Numbered from the stretch's first letter, positions 8,741-18,302 are shown. The stretch: 64,000 bases of DNA from Oceanobacillus sp. Castelsardo (GCF_001659985.1 NZ_LYCS01000002.1:310001-374000); one strand, 5' to 3'. Numbers and translations: made by a program. The notes: generated by a model not told the origin, from the sequence alone.

Positions 8741-10798
8741 TTATGTTCTATTCCAGAAGCGTTGTTGGGCAATTGCAGAGACAAAATCCTGCTCAAAGTT
8801 TGGATTATTTGCAGCAAAAACAACACCTGCTAAATTATTTTCTTTTGATGTCTGAATATAAGACTGTCCGGTCGAAGCAACACCAATCGGTTTATAGTGC
8901 TTATAGGCATTACTTACAAAATCCATGATGTCCTGCAGGAACTTTGCTTCATTTTTAGCACTTCCGCCAACGACATAAAGCGAGTCAAATAGGTAAGGAC
9001 TAGTTGTCAGGAATGTCTTATTAACTTTGATTGTTGTGCCATCGTTTCCTGTGACCTTACCGAGCGTTTCACTTATAATATCTATAAAGACCCCATTTTG
9101 TTGCAAATAGTTAAGTACATTTGTTACTTCTTTACCATTAAAACCATTACCAATTAGTACACCTACTTTTTGCGTATATGCATAACTAGGTGTATTGTAC
9201 TGGCTAAGAGAAGCATAACTTGTAGAAACAGGTACATTGGATCCACTTGGGCGCTCTACACCAATATTATCAGCAACGATGCACGCCATTTCCTTATCAA
9301 CATTGACTAATAAATTGACATTTTGTTGGCGGACAGATTCACTTTCAACTTTTCCGAGTTGATAGCTAAACGCTTGGATAGTATGCTGTTTTTCAATAGG
9401 TTTCATACTATTCCAGAATATCCTCGGTTGCGAAAAGTAATCGTTGAATGATTCGCTACGCCCACGTATAACGTGTCCTTCCACTTTTTTTGGATAATGC
9501 TCATAACCGCCTTTTTCCGGTGGTGTTGTGTATGGTGTGTTATTGGCTAGCGAGTTTTTATGATAGTCTACCTGATCAACATCAATTCGATATCTCATAG
9601 GGCCTCGTCGTTGATTATTATGAAACGGACAAATTGGCTTATTAATCGGTAATTCCTGATGATTGACTCCAATTCTGTGGTATTGTGCACTTTGATAAGC
9701 AATTAGCCTTCCCTGTAGGACAGGATCATTGGAAAAGTCAATTCCCGGTACAACATTTGCAGGGTTAAAAGCTACTTGCTCTGATTCTGTATGGTAATTA
9801 TCAATGTTTCTATTTAATGTCATCTTCCCTATTATTTGAACAGGAACGAGCTCTTCTGGCCAAAACTTCGCAGGATCGAGAACATCAAAGTCGTATTTGA
9901 ATTCGTCCTCTAGCGGAATCAGTTGAACACCTAATTCGTATTCAGGATAAGCACCTTTGTCAATCGCCTCTCGAAGGTCTCTACGATGGAAATCAGGATC
10001 TAACCCACCGATTTTTAGCGCCTCATCCTGAAGAAGAGAATGAACACCCAGGAGGGGTTTCCAAACAAATCTTACAAATGTCGCTACTCCTTGCTCGTTA
10101 ACAAATAGGTACGTATTAATGGACCACGACTCCATCATTCGGTAACTTCGTACAATACCACGATCAGACATGATCCACTGCACCATATGAAGTGATTCTG
10201 GGTTATTGGCTACATAATCCCAAAACCTGTCGTGTGCACCAGTAGCTGTTGGTATATCATCATCCTGCTTAGCTTGGTATGCATGCATAGCATCTGGAAA
10301 CTTCATTGGATCTTGATTAATTAATACAGGCATAGCGATCGTTGTTAAATCATAATTTCCTTCTTCTGTATAAAACTTAACACCCTGACAACGTAAATCT
10401 CTTGCCGTATCATAAGACCCTCTAGGCCCTTGTACGGTAGAAAAACGGATGGTTAAGGGAGTCTTTTTCCCAGGTTCTTGAAAAAGACATGCTTTTGTCA
10501 CATGCTTCATTGACTGATAACATTCAAAATCCCCATAGGCACTGTAACCTCTTGCATGAACTACTCTTTCTGGTTCCTCTTCTTTTACAAAGTGCGTCAT
10601 TTTCTCAAAATAGTGATAATCCTCATGTAATGTAGGACCGCGTACACCAGCTTTTAAGATTTCTTCATCGTTTGAAATTTTTCGCCCTTCGTTTGTTGTC
10701 ATCGGCTTTCCTGTGTTTTGTACACGGTATTGATCTAACTGCTCTTGTTTAGCATCTTTATTCATAGGCTTTTGGTTTCTTGATGACTTATCATCCAT
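8741..10798 (-). CDS. Large-subunit catalase homologue with altered heme pocket
   Basis: The 685-residue protein aligns over its length with KatE/HPII clade 2 catalases, including the extra C-terminal flavodoxin-like domain (about residues 550-685). Numbering from an upstream in-frame ATG at 10810, distal H85 (VVHARG) and proximal Y372 (RLIAY) are present. The VGNNxPVFF segment carrying the distal asparagine reads TTIAMPVLI at 156-164, so both asparagines are lost; the RGxGxHG, AFHPGN and FSYTDTQ segments are also changed. Catalase activity may be weak or replaced. The ATG at 10798 is preferred because GGGTGA precedes it, while the one at 10810 abuts its AAAGG. Bacillus katE is sigma-B controlled, but I see no clear sigma-B promoter here. 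Confidence 0.82.
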   Translation of the reverse strand: MDDKSSRNQKPMNKDAKQEQLDQYRVQNTGKPMTTNEGRKISNDEEILKAGVRGPTLHEDYHYFEKMTHFVKEEEPERVVHARGYSAYGDFECYQSMKHVTKACLFQEPGKKTPLTIRFSTVQGPRGSYDTARDLRCQGVKFYTEEGNYDLTTIAMPVLINQDPMKFPDAMHAYQAKQDDDIPTATGAHDRFWDYVANNPESLHMVQWIMSDRGIVRSYRMMESWSINTYLFVNEQGVATFVRFVWKPLLGVHSLLQDEALKIGGLDPDFHRRDLREAIDKGAYPEYELGVQLIPLEDEFKYDFDVLDPAKFWPEELVPVQIIGKMTLNRNIDNYHTESEQVAFNPANVVPGIDFSNDPVLQGRLIAYQSAQYHRIGVNHQELPINKPICPFHNNQRRGPMRYRIDVDQVDYHKNSLANNTPYTTPPEKGGYEHYPKKVEGHVIRGRSESFNDYFSQPRIFWNSMKPIEKQHTIQAFSYQLGKVESESVRQQNVNLLVNVDKEMACIVADNIGVERPSGSNVPVSTSYASLSQYNTPSYAYTQKVGVLIGNGFNGKEVTNVLNYLQQNGVFIDIISETLGKVTGNDGTTIKVNKTFLTTSPYLFDSLYVVGGSAKNEAKFLQDIMDFVSNAYKHYKPIGVASTGQSYIQTSKENNLAGVVFAANNPNFEQDFVSAIAQQRFWNRT

Positions 10799-10920
10799 AT
10801 GTTCACCCATCCTTTAATTTACAATTTAAACTCCGCTTATATCATATGTTAGTAATCTCGTGAATATTCATCTAAGATGGCAACTGATTATTGTAGAGGT
10901 AGTGTTGACCTGAAACCGAA

Positions 10921-10962
10921 AAAGCTTGGTAAGGTATTTTTCATTTAACCTTACCAAGCTTT
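10921..10962 (-). terminator. Terminator of spoVR
   Basis: AAAGCTTGGTAAGGT (10921-10935) pairs perfectly with 10948-10962, eight bases beyond the spoVR stop codon. Confidence 0.75.
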
Positions 10963-10969
10963 ATTATTC

Positions 10970-12385
10970 TTACATACTCTTTCTCATCACCTTATTCCCA
11001 TCATAAGAAAATAGTGCTTTTTTTCCTTCTAAAACAGTCTCCATATGGACTTTCCTTCCCCAAAGTTGATAAACGTAAGGAAGAACATTCTCTAAATAGT
11101 GAAGATCTAATTCTATTCCTTCATAGTTATGCATTAAATATAATTCACCATTTCGGTTATAATCACCATTTTCTACCGTTATATATGGGAATCCTCCATT
11201 CACACGCATAGACACTAGCTGATCACGAACTTGCTCGTAATCTTTTGTCGTAATGCGATAGTCTCTACCCTTCTTTTCAAACAAATACATATCTTCTTTT
11301 TGTGCCAAATCTTTTGTTAAGTAGTTACGAATAAACGATATATCTGATTCGATTTCACGAACCTCAAACATCTTTTCCCTACCACTACCAGCCCTATAAC
11401 CTAATTTCTTCATTTCCGCTGTTGGATTATTATATCTTTCTTCAATGTCTTCAAAAATCTTTAATCCTAAATAATAAGGGTTAATTTGCGTTCTAGATGG
11501 TTGGACAACCCCCGCATTTAATTTTGAATACTCAATTGTTTCTTCCGTCGTTAAGTCTAACTCCCTTAAAATCCTTTGATGCCAAAAGGATGCCCAGCCT
11601 TCATTCATGATTTTTGTTTCAAGCTGTGGCCAAAAATACAGCATTTCCTCACGCATCATCGTTAGAATATCCCGTTGCCAATCTTCTAAATCACGACTAT
11701 ATTCTTGAATAAATAATAAGATATCTTTCTCCGGTTGTGGAGGGAACTTTCTTTCTTTCTTCCTTCCAACTAGTTTCTTTTCTTTCGGCTTTTCATCCAA
11801 ACTCCACAAGTCATCATACGGAGATTGCTTCACTATTTTTTCTTCCTCTTCCTCGATTAATTCTAATTCCTCATAAGAAAGCCTAGAGGAAATAATGGAA
11901 GGATCAATATGTTCCTGAATGGATAATATCGCATCTAAAAATTTCTCAACTTCATCTTTGCCATATCTCATTTCGTACTCTGCAATACGTTCCGCTGTAG
12001 CTGTCATACTTTCTACCATATCTCTTCTTGTTTTAGAGAAGCGGATATTGTTTTTGAAAAAATCACAATGTGCTAAAACGTGGGCAATAATTAACTTGTT
12101 TTGAATAAGTGTATTCGTGTTGAGTAAAAAGGCATAACAAGGATCTGAGTTAATCACTAGCTCATAAATCTGACTAAGACCAAGATCATATTGAAGTTTC
12201 ATTCTATGAAATTGTTTTCCAAAACTCCAGTGAGAAAACCTTGTAGGCATCCCATAAGCTCCAAATGTATAAATAATATCTGCAGGACATATTTCATAGC
12301 GCATCGGGAAAAAGTCAAGACCAAAATGCTCGGCTACTTCCGTAATCTCCTCTATCGCAAACTCCAGCTCCTTTGTCATCGACAA
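10970..12385 (-). CDS. spoVR: SpoVR family sporulation protein
   Basis: The product closely follows Bacillus SpoVR, a protein needed for normal spore cortex formation in the mother cell. Conserved stretches include [29 protein letters not shown]-like [28 protein letters not shown] and [14 protein letters not shown] place the start at a TTG (12383-12385) seven bases after GGAGGGG; an ATG six bases further in is the alternative, and a longer upstream frame has no ribosome binding site. With yhbH and prkA nearby it forms the widely conserved trio (YeaG-YeaH-YcgB in enterics). A possible sigma-E promoter lies at 12415-12444. Confidence 0.92.
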   Translation of the reverse strand: MSMTKELEFAIEEITEVAEHFGLDFFPMRYEICPADIIYTFGAYGMPTRFSHWSFGKQFHRMKLQYDLGLSQIYELVINSDPCYAFLLNTNTLIQNKLIIAHVLAHCDFFKNNIRFSKTRRDMVESMTATAERIAEYEMRYGKDEVEKFLDAILSIQEHIDPSIISSRLSYEELELIEEEEEKIVKQSPYDDLWSLDEKPKEKKLVGRKKERKFPPQPEKDILLFIQEYSRDLEDWQRDILTMMREEMLYFWPQLETKIMNEGWASFWHQRILRELDLTTEETIEYSKLNAGVVQPSRTQINPYYLGLKIFEDIEERYNNPTAEMKKLGYRAGSGREKMFEVREIESDISFIRNYLTKDLAQKEDMYLFEKKGRDYRITTKDYEQVRDQLVSMRVNGGFPYITVENGDYNRNGELYLMHNYEGIELDLHYLENVLPYVYQLWGRKVHMETVLEGKKALFSYDGNKVMRKSM

Positions 12386-12414
12386 ATAGAATCCCCTCCA
12401 AAATTGCTTTATAT

Positions 12415-12444
12415 AGTTTATGAAATGAATCAGGAATAAATGAA
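12415..12444 (-). promoter_or_regulatory. Possible sigma-E promoter of spoVR
   Basis: On the minus strand CATAAACT resembles the sigma-E -10 consensus CATACAnT, with TTCATTT 15 bases upstream as a weak -35. It lies 30 bases before the proposed start. Bacillus spoVR is sigma-E dependent; the match here is by eye. Confidence 0.3.
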
Positions 12445-12553
12445 CCAATTCTTGTAAAAAATTAATGCTTGACTAATAATCAAATCTATTCTTCATTTCA
12501 AAGCTGTATGAATTCTTCCAAAACAGGAAACTTTATATACTGGAGGGATGAAC

Positions 12554-12904
12554 ATGAATCAGCATTTTCTTTCAATTGAGCAATTTAATGATTTAATCAG
12601 ACAATGGAATGGTAAACAAATTAAAATAGTAAAACATGAATTAGATGATTTCGATGAGACACTAATGGATTTAAGTGCCATTTCCTATTCTAAAAATGAA
12701 GGAACCATTGATGGCTATGAACCGGTCTATTCCTTAAATTTAAATGGAAGTGGTGTCATTGAAACAACAATGAATGATTACGAGTCACTCCCATCTGAAT
12801 TATATGAAATTCCTCTAGAGGATTCAGCAATGTATGAATACGATGGTTCGCGTTTTATTGTGAGTACTTCAAGGGGTGTATATACGATAGAATCTATAGA
12901 ATAA
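12554..12904 (+). CDS. Conserved small protein of unknown function
   Basis: The 116-residue acidic protein has no signal peptide or membrane segment. It looks like a small all-beta or alpha/beta domain: an N-terminal helix with FLSIEQFNDLIRQW, then strands ending RGVYTIESIE. The ATG at 12554 sits six bases after GGAGGG; the ATG at 12548 is directly against that site and is unlikely. It is divergent from spoVR and convergent with yhbH, splitting the sporulation trio. I do not recognise the family. Confidence 0.6.
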   Translation: MNQHFLSIEQFNDLIRQWNGKQIKIVKHELDDFDETLMDLSAISYSKNEGTIDGYEPVYSLNLNGSGVIETTMNDYESLPSELYEIPLEDSAMYEYDGSRFIVSTSRGVYTIESIE

Positions 12905-12948
12905 TGATAAAATCGGCACATAAAGGCATTTCTACTAAAAAAGCAAAA

Positions 12949-12971
12949 AGTCCCCAATTTAAATGGGGACT
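12949..12971 (-). terminator. Terminator of yhbH
   Basis: AGTCCCCAATTT and AAATGGGGACT form a hairpin followed on the minus strand by TTTTTGCTTTTTT. It may also slow transcription coming from the plus-strand gene. Confidence 0.7.
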
Positions 12972-12974
12972 CTA

Positions 12975-14144
12975 TTATACAAGCTCTTCTTCTTTTTTAA
13001 AAAAGCTTTTCATTGCGTGATATACATCGCGTTTTTCTTTTAAAATATAGTGTCTAAACTTTGGATCTTCTATTGTGCGATATGCATTCATCAATGTGGA
13101 GTATCGATTATATCCATTTACTTCACCATAACCGAACATTTGGGATACCTCCATAATTTGACCAACTAAATCAATACATTTTGCATTGTCAGATGTAATA
13201 TTTTCACCATCTGAGAAATGGAATGGATAAATATTATAACGTTTTGGATTATACTTCTCATTAATAAGTTCTATAGCTTTTTTATAAGCGGATGAGCAAA
13301 TGGTCCCTCCACTTTCTCCTTTATTGAAGAAATCATCTTCGGATACCACTTTCGCTTCTGTATGATGAGCAATAAATTCAATTTCTACAGATTCATACTT
13401 TGTTCGTAAAAATCTTGTCATCCAGAAAAAGAAACTTCTAGCCATGTATTTCTCAAATGTCCCCATCGACGCACTCGTGTCCATCATCGCTAGGACAACC
13501 GCTTTGGATTCTGGCTTGACCACTTCATTCCATGTTTTAAATCTTAAATCATCATTATAGATTGGTGCAATCGATGCCTTTCCTTCTCTCGCATTTCGCT
13601 TAAGAGCTGTTAAGATTGTTCGTTTTTTGTCAATGTTACCCATAAGCCCTTTCTTACGAACATCATTGAACTCAATATCTTCCACAATAATTTCATCTTG
13701 TTCCTTTTGCTCTAAATTCGGTAATTCTAAATCTCTAAACAGAGCTTCCTCGACTTCTTCAATGGAAACTTCTGCCTCATAATAATCACTTCCAGGTTGA
13801 TCGCCCGCTTTCTTTCCTTGACCGCTCCCTTGCGATTGATCTCCTCTACCCGGTTCCCTCGCAATGACATCGCCAACTTGGCTATCCCCATCGCCTTGGC
13901 CTACGTGTTTATTTTTATTATAGTTATAGCGAATTTTATATTCATCTAGAGAACGAATAGGTATTTTTACAACTTCACGACCATTGGACATAATAATGTT
14001 TTCCTCTGTCACTAAATCAGGTAGGTTATTTTTTATAGCATCTTTTACCTTTTCAATATGTCTTTGTTGATCTTGATAGCCTTTACGATGGAGAGTCCAG
14101 TTTTCCTGGGAGACAATATAATTCGTCTTACGTTTTTCCGACAA
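12975..14144 (-). CDS. yhbH: Sporulation protein YhbH (UPF0229, VWA-like)
   Basis: The 389-residue protein matches the YhbH/YeaH family. It has an N-terminal region, a Gly/Gln/Asp-rich linker at about 82-118, and a von Willebrand A-like domain with the MIDAS-type motif D222-T-S-A-S226. The family is linked to PrkA and SpoVR in sporulation and stress, with no settled biochemical role. The start is TTG at 14142-14144 behind AGGAGAGGG. Two stacked hairpins lie in its leader. prkA is upstream on the same strand but separated by a strong terminator, so yhbH likely has its own promoter. Confidence 0.9.
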   Translation of the reverse strand: MSEKRKTNYIVSQENWTLHRKGYQDQQRHIEKVKDAIKNNLPDLVTEENIIMSNGREVVKIPIRSLDEYKIRYNYNKNKHVGQGDGDSQVGDVIAREPGRGDQSQGSGQGKKAGDQPGSDYYEAEVSIEEVEEALFRDLELPNLEQKEQDEIIVEDIEFNDVRKKGLMGNIDKKRTILTALKRNAREGKASIAPIYNDDLRFKTWNEVVKPESKAVVLAMMDTSASMGTFEKYMARSFFFWMTRFLRTKYESVEIEFIAHHTEAKVVSEDDFFNKGESGGTICSSAYKKAIELINEKYNPKRYNIYPFHFSDGENITSDNAKCIDLVGQIMEVSQMFGYGEVNGYNRYSTLMNAYRTIEDPKFRHYILKEKRDVYHAMKSFFKKEEELV

Positions 14145-14198
14145 TTTACGACCCTCTCCTTTTCCTTTGAATTTTCTTTTACAGATAGGAAAGTAAAA

Positions 14199-14286
14199 AC
14201 TTTTATCCCTGGGGCTCCGATTACTTGCCCCATCGTTAAAAAGTGCAACTAAGGCATTCGCTAAAAGGCCTGGCTAAACCTTAGTT
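14199..14286 (-). other. Two consecutive hairpins in the yhbH leader
   Basis: The first dyad pairs ACTTTTAT-like arms (14199-14206 with 14238-14244) around an inner GGGGC/GCCCC stem (14211-14215 with 14227-14231). The second pairs AACTAAGG with CCTTAGTT (14247-14254 with 14279-14286) around an irregular 24-base loop. They lie 55-140 bases before the yhbH start. I could not match them to a known riboswitch. They may be a degenerate repeat or terminator: AGGCATTCGCT in the second also occurs in the terminator at 6978. Confidence 0.4.
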
Positions 14287-14456
14287 TTCAAATATTATCC
14301 ATTAAAAAATCTTTTTAAAAGTAACTAGATTACTTTATTTATCATATGCAAAACTTGTTTAGTTATTGCTACTTTTACAAAAATATAGACAATACGTACA
14401 GGATTAGACCCTTTACATAAAATTCTTAGACCTTATAGTAAATCCACGTATAGATA

Positions 14457-14495
14457 AAAACACAGGACTAATGTACAATATTAGTCCTGTGTTTT
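14457..14495. terminator. Strong bidirectional terminator between prkA and yhbH
   Basis: A perfect 16-bp stem (14457-14472 with 14480-14495) has a seven-base loop, with A/T runs on both outer edges. Confidence 0.75.
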
Positions 14496-14529
14496 AAAAG
14501 ACAATAGATCATACAGTTTACACTTGATT

Positions 14530-14678
14530 TTTATCACGTCTTTACTGGCTGTAAGAACCCCACTTCAAAAGTACGAGTTAAATTAAAAGTATTAAATGGG
14601 AGGCAACAGCCAGTAGAGCCCTGATAAGTTCAACTAATCCGTGGGAGATGGAACAACACCCACTGAATAGGTTCCACT
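14530..14678 (-). repeat. Possible relic of an IS200/IS605-type element end
   Basis: This stretch has no ORF. On the minus strand it reads through a GTTGAACTTATCAGGGC block into ACTGGCTGT, then about 50 bases later GGGGTTCTTACAGCCAGT, so ACTGGCTGT/ACAGCCAGT form a 9-bp inverted repeat. The arrangement reminds me of the right ends of tnpB-bearing IS200/IS605 elements found in many Bacillota, but no tnpA or tnpB is present. The assignment is from memory and uncertain. Confidence 0.3.
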
Positions 14679-16574
14679 TTATCGGTTCAATAGACTTCCT
14701 ACGTAACGTAATAATTCGTTTGCTGAAGTAGAGTTATAACCGTATTCGTCAATTAAACGGGCGATGACTTCGTTCACTTTCTTCAACTGTGACTCATCTG
14801 GTGTTTTCGATGATGTTGTAATTTTCACAACGTCTTTCAAATCAGCAAAGAGTTTCTTTTGAATCGCTTCACGCAGACGTTCATGAGAATTATAATCAAA
14901 ACGTTTTCCTTTTCTTGCAAACGCCGACAACCGTATCAGGATTTCTTCGCGGAAAGCTTTCTTCGCATTCTCGGAAATACCAATTTGTTCTTCAATAGAA
15001 CGCATTAGTTTTTCATCCGGATTCATTTCTTCGCCAGTCAATGGATCTCTCAGTTTATTATGGTTGCAATATGCTTCCACGTTATCTAGATAATTATCCA
15101 TTAACGTTTTAGCAGATTCTTCGTACGAATATACAAATGCTTTTTGAACTTCTTTCTTCGCGATTTCGTCATATTCTTTTCTAGCAATTGCAATGTAATT
15201 CATATATTGTTCTTTATCCTCTTTCGAAATCGACGCATGAGCATCCAATCCATCTTTTAATGAACGTAAAACATCTAATGCGTTAATAGACGGCACTTCT
15301 TTTCGAATGATGGTAGATGAAATTCGGTTGATGACATATCTTGGATCGATTCCATCCATACCTTCATCCGAATATTCTTTTCTTAGTTCCTCTACATCGA
15401 TATCGTTATACCCTTCCACACTTTCTCCATTGTATAATCGTAATTTCTTGAGTAAATCCACACCTTGTTTCTTCGAGTCTTTTAATCTAGTGAGAACAGA
15501 GAATATCGCTGCTACCCTTAAGGCATGTGGAGCAACATGCACATGGGACATATCACTCGTTTTAATCATTTTCTCATAGATTTTCTCTTCTTCATCCACC
15601 CGAAGATTATATGGTATTGGCATCACAATAATCCTCGAATGTAATGCCTCATTTTTCTTATTCGAGATAAATGATCGATATTCCGCTTCGTTTGTGTGCG
15701 CTATAATAAGTTCATCTGCACTAATAAGGGCGAATCTACCAGCTTTAAAATTCCCTTCTTGTGTTAAAGATAGTAAATGCCAGAGGAACTTTTCATCAGA
15801 TTTCAAGATTTCTTGGAATTCCATCATCCCACGGTTCGCCTTATTTAGTTCCCCATCGAAACGATACGCTCTTGGATCTGACTCAGAACCATATTCCGCA
15901 ATTGTTGAGAAGTCTATACTACCAGTTAAGTCCGCAATATCTTGAGATTTCGGATCAGATGGACTGAATGTTCCAATCCCAACCCGCTTATCTTCTGAGA
16001 AGAAGATTCTTTCTACTACAACATCTTCAATCTTTCCTTCATATTCCTTATCCAACCGCATCGTATTAAGTGGAGATAGACTACCTTCAATTCGTATGCC
16101 ATATTCTTCATAAAAGTCATCCCGTAAATGATGTGGTATTAAGTGCAGTGGATCTTCATGCATCGGGCAACCTTTAATCGCATACACCGCCCCAGCATCT
16201 GTACGAGAATATTCTTCCATTCCACGTTTTAACATACTAACGATGGTTGATTTCCCACCACTAACCGGACCCATCAATAGTAAGATCCGCTTTTTTACAT
16301 CAAGTCGTTTGGCTGCAGGATGAAAATACTCCTCCACTAAGCTTTCAATAGCTTCTTCTAAACCATATATTTCTTTATTAAAAAATTTATATGTCTTTCT
16401 TCCATCTACCTCTTCTATTCCAGCATCCTTAATCATATTATAAACGCGGGAGTGGGCCGGCTGTGCAACTTCTGGCCGTTCCTTTAAAATTTCCAAGTAT
16501 TCCGCAAAAGTACCTTCCCATTTCAAGCTTTCCTCTTTATTACGGTAATTTCTTACCTTACCTAGAATATCCAT
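14679..16574 (-). CDS. prkA: PrkA AAA+ serine protein kinase/protease
   Basis: The 631-residue product matches PrkA across its length. It has an AAA+ core with Walker A G102-PVSGGKST and a C-terminal region related to cAMP-dependent kinases. In Bacillus subtilis PrkA acts early in sporulation; it was described as a kinase and later work points to a Lon-like ATP-dependent protease activity. GGAGGG lies before the ATG. It is probably transcribed alone, as a strong terminator separates it from yhbH. Confidence 0.93.
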   Translation of the reverse strand: MDILGKVRNYRNKEESLKWEGTFAEYLEILKERPEVAQPAHSRVYNMIKDAGIEEVDGRKTYKFFNKEIYGLEEAIESLVEEYFHPAAKRLDVKKRILLLMGPVSGGKSTIVSMLKRGMEEYSRTDAGAVYAIKGCPMHEDPLHLIPHHLRDDFYEEYGIRIEGSLSPLNTMRLDKEYEGKIEDVVVERIFFSEDKRVGIGTFSPSDPKSQDIADLTGSIDFSTIAEYGSESDPRAYRFDGELNKANRGMMEFQEILKSDEKFLWHLLSLTQEGNFKAGRFALISADELIIAHTNEAEYRSFISNKKNEALHSRIIVMPIPYNLRVDEEEKIYEKMIKTSDMSHVHVAPHALRVAAIFSVLTRLKDSKKQGVDLLKKLRLYNGESVEGYNDIDVEELRKEYSDEGMDGIDPRYVINRISSTIIRKEVPSINALDVLRSLKDGLDAHASISKEDKEQYMNYIAIARKEYDEIAKKEVQKAFVYSYEESAKTLMDNYLDNVEAYCNHNKLRDPLTGEEMNPDEKLMRSIEEQIGISENAKKAFREEILIRLSAFARKGKRFDYNSHERLREAIQKKLFADLKDVVKITTSSKTPDESQLKKVNEVIARLIDEYGYNSTSANELLRYVGSLLNR

Positions 16575-16710
16575 TTATACTCTCCCTCCATCATAATTGC
16601 GGTTTATAAAGTCTATGCACGTACATCTTGTATCATTCATTAAAAGTTCGAATACTGCATCGACTTCTACAAAAAGGAGGAAATTTCGTCAGGCTTATAA
16701 ATAGGGATAA

Positions 16711-16747
16711 AAAAAGCCCCTGTCACCCATATAATGACAAGGAGCTT
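16711..16747 (-). terminator. Terminator of the HesB-like gene
   Basis: Arms 714-725 and 735-747 of kilobase 16 pair with one bulge and one mismatch, followed on the minus strand by TTTTTATCCC. Confidence 0.6.
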
Positions 16748-16752
16748 CCTGT

Positions 16753-17055
16753 TTAATGATGGTGATGTCCACCTTTTGATGGATTCGTAATAACAAACCC
16801 TTCATTATCCACATAGAAATATTGAATCCAAATTCCATCTAAAAACGCTTCACGAGTATCTAAGATAATATCAATATCTTTATCCGTCTTTACTACTTCA
16901 TCATGTTCTCCTGGAGTATCATAGGAAATCCCATAATGGGCATGATCCCCATGCATGTGAGATATGTGGATACGAATCATTTTCCCTTGCGCTTCATCTG
17001 ACTCTAACATTTTTTTAAATTCTTTTGCTGCATTTCTGTTTATTTTTACCTTCAT
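16753..17055 (-). CDS. HesB/YadR-type protein lacking cysteines
   Basis: The 100-residue product has the HesB-like beta fold and the usual GIWIQYFYVDNEGFVITNP ending seen in small Bacillus HesB/YneR-like proteins. True A-type iron-sulfur carriers use three cysteines, and this protein has none. Instead it has a histidine-rich segment HISHMHGDHAHYG and a GGHHHH tail. It may therefore bind another metal or act structurally. It is monocistronic with a terminator. Confidence 0.7.
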   Translation of the reverse strand: MKVKINRNAAKEFKKMLESDEAQGKMIRIHISHMHGDHAHYGISYDTPGEHDEVVKTDKDIDIILDTREAFLDGIWIQYFYVDNEGFVITNPSKGGHHHH

Positions 17056-17208
17056 CTATCTCTACTCCTATTCAATCCTTATTTTTTTCTGTCATTATTA
17101 TCACACAAATAACTATTAAAAGTCATCTATAGAAACTTCAGCTTAGCACTTTATTAATCAGTCTAACCAATAAAGGTATTTTAATATCCATGATTGTGGT
17201 TAACAGAA

Positions 17209-17237
17209 AAATCCCGTAACCAATTCGTTACAGGATT
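17209..17237 (-). terminator. Terminator of the aldo/keto reductase gene
   Basis: AAATCCCGTAAC (17209-17220) pairs with GTTACAGGATT (17227-17237) with a small mismatch, 15 bases after the stop codon. Confidence 0.55.
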
Positions 17238-17251
17238 CGTTCGTTTCCATA

Positions 17252-18079
17252 TTATACAAAAGTGTCTGGATCCGGACCGCTTCGTTCGTTCATATTTAGA
17301 CTATCAATTTCTTTTACTTCTTCCTCTGTTAAAGAAAAGTCAAAAATATCGGCGTTCTCTATAATTCTTTGTTCTTTCACTGATTTTGGAATCGTGACAA
17401 CGTTATGTTGAATGTCCCAGCGCAGAATAATCTGTGCTGGAGTTTTACTATATTTTTCAGATAGCTTTTGTATGATAGGTTCATCTAAGACCCCTCCTCT
17501 TTTCAGCGGAGCCCAAGCTTCAAGTTGAATATTTTCTTTTTCACAAAACGCTTTTACTTCTTCTTGTGTTAGATGAGGATGACATTCCACTTGGTTAATA
17601 ACCGGTTTTACCTTGCAGTCTTTCAATAGATTTTCTAAATGATGCACTTGAAAATTACTTACTCCGATAGCACGTACTTTCCCTTCTTCATAGATCGTTT
17701 CAAGGGCGCGGTATGTATCCTTAAATTTTCCTGTTACTGGCCAATGAACTAAATAAAGGTCTAGGTATTCAAGTCCCAGTTTTTCTAGGCTTTCATCAAA
17801 AGCTTTTAATGTATTTTCATAGCCCTGCTGATCATTCCAAACCTTAGACGTAACAAAAATCTCTTCTCTCGGGATACCAGCTTCCTTAATGGCTTGCCCT
17901 ACACCTTCTTCATTATGATAATAAGATGCAGTATCAATTAATCTGTATCCATGTTTCAATGCAGCTTTCACCGATTGAACAACGCTTTGCCCTTCTTCCA
18001 TTTTATATACTCCAAGACCAAATCCTGGCATTTTTACACCGTTATTTAGTGTCACCGTATCTTGTAAATTGGTAATCAA
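17252..18079 (-). CDS. Aldo/keto reductase, YvgN-like
   Basis: The 275-residue NADPH-dependent reductase of the AKR5 type shows the catalytic tetrad D49, Y54, K79 and H112, and the cofactor motif IPKSVKEQRIIENADIF. Such enzymes reduce methylglyoxal and other aldehydes. The start is TTG at 18077-18079 after GGAGGAGTTCCT. It is divergent from the TetR gene, with about 250 bases between them. Confidence 0.9.
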   Translation of the reverse strand: MITNLQDTVTLNNGVKMPGFGLGVYKMEEGQSVVQSVKAALKHGYRLIDTASYYHNEEGVGQAIKEAGIPREEIFVTSKVWNDQQGYENTLKAFDESLEKLGLEYLDLYLVHWPVTGKFKDTYRALETIYEEGKVRAIGVSNFQVHHLENLLKDCKVKPVINQVECHPHLTQEEVKAFCEKENIQLEAWAPLKRGGVLDEPIIQKLSEKYSKTPAQIILRWDIQHNVVTIPKSVKEQRIIENADIFDFSLTEEEVKEIDSLNMNERSGPDPDTFV

Positions 18080-18262
18080 AGGAACTCCTCCTATTCTTAG
18101 TGTTCTGATTTCATTTTAGCACATTGTATTCTATAAATTATAATGACAGCCTAATTTATCAAAACCTTTTAAAAGTAAATTATATTTACATTTTACTTAT
18201 CTAGAATTCGGATATAAAAATCGTAATAGAGTTAATTTTCCACCTTTTCCTAAAAATTAGGA

Positions 18263-18291
18263 TTGACGAGTTATTATTTTTAAAATATAAT
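18263..18291 (+). promoter_or_regulatory. Sigma-A promoter of the TetR gene
   Basis: TTGACG (18263-18268), 17 bases, then TATAAT (18286-18291): five of six at -35 and six of six at -10 with ideal spacing. Confidence 0.75.
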
Positions 18292-18302
18292 ACTCATGAG
18301 TA
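18291..18302. promoter_or_regulatory. Candidate TetR autoregulatory operator
   Basis: TACTCATGAGTA is a perfect 12-bp palindrome starting at the last base of the -10 box and covering the expected transcription start. Extended to 20 bp (one mismatched pair) it remains symmetric. Related TACT...AGTA palindromes lie before three acyl-CoA genes. Confidence 0.55.

Noticed and set aside
14045-14252. Short frames on both strands at the start of yhbH
   Set aside because: They overlap yhbH and its leader hairpins and have no coding features; TTG at 14144 with a good ribosome binding site explains the region.
14199-14286. A known riboswitch (cyclic di-AMP, cyclic di-GMP, manganese or similar)
   Set aside because: I could not find the conserved core bases of any of these classes; it is reported only as unexplained hairpins.
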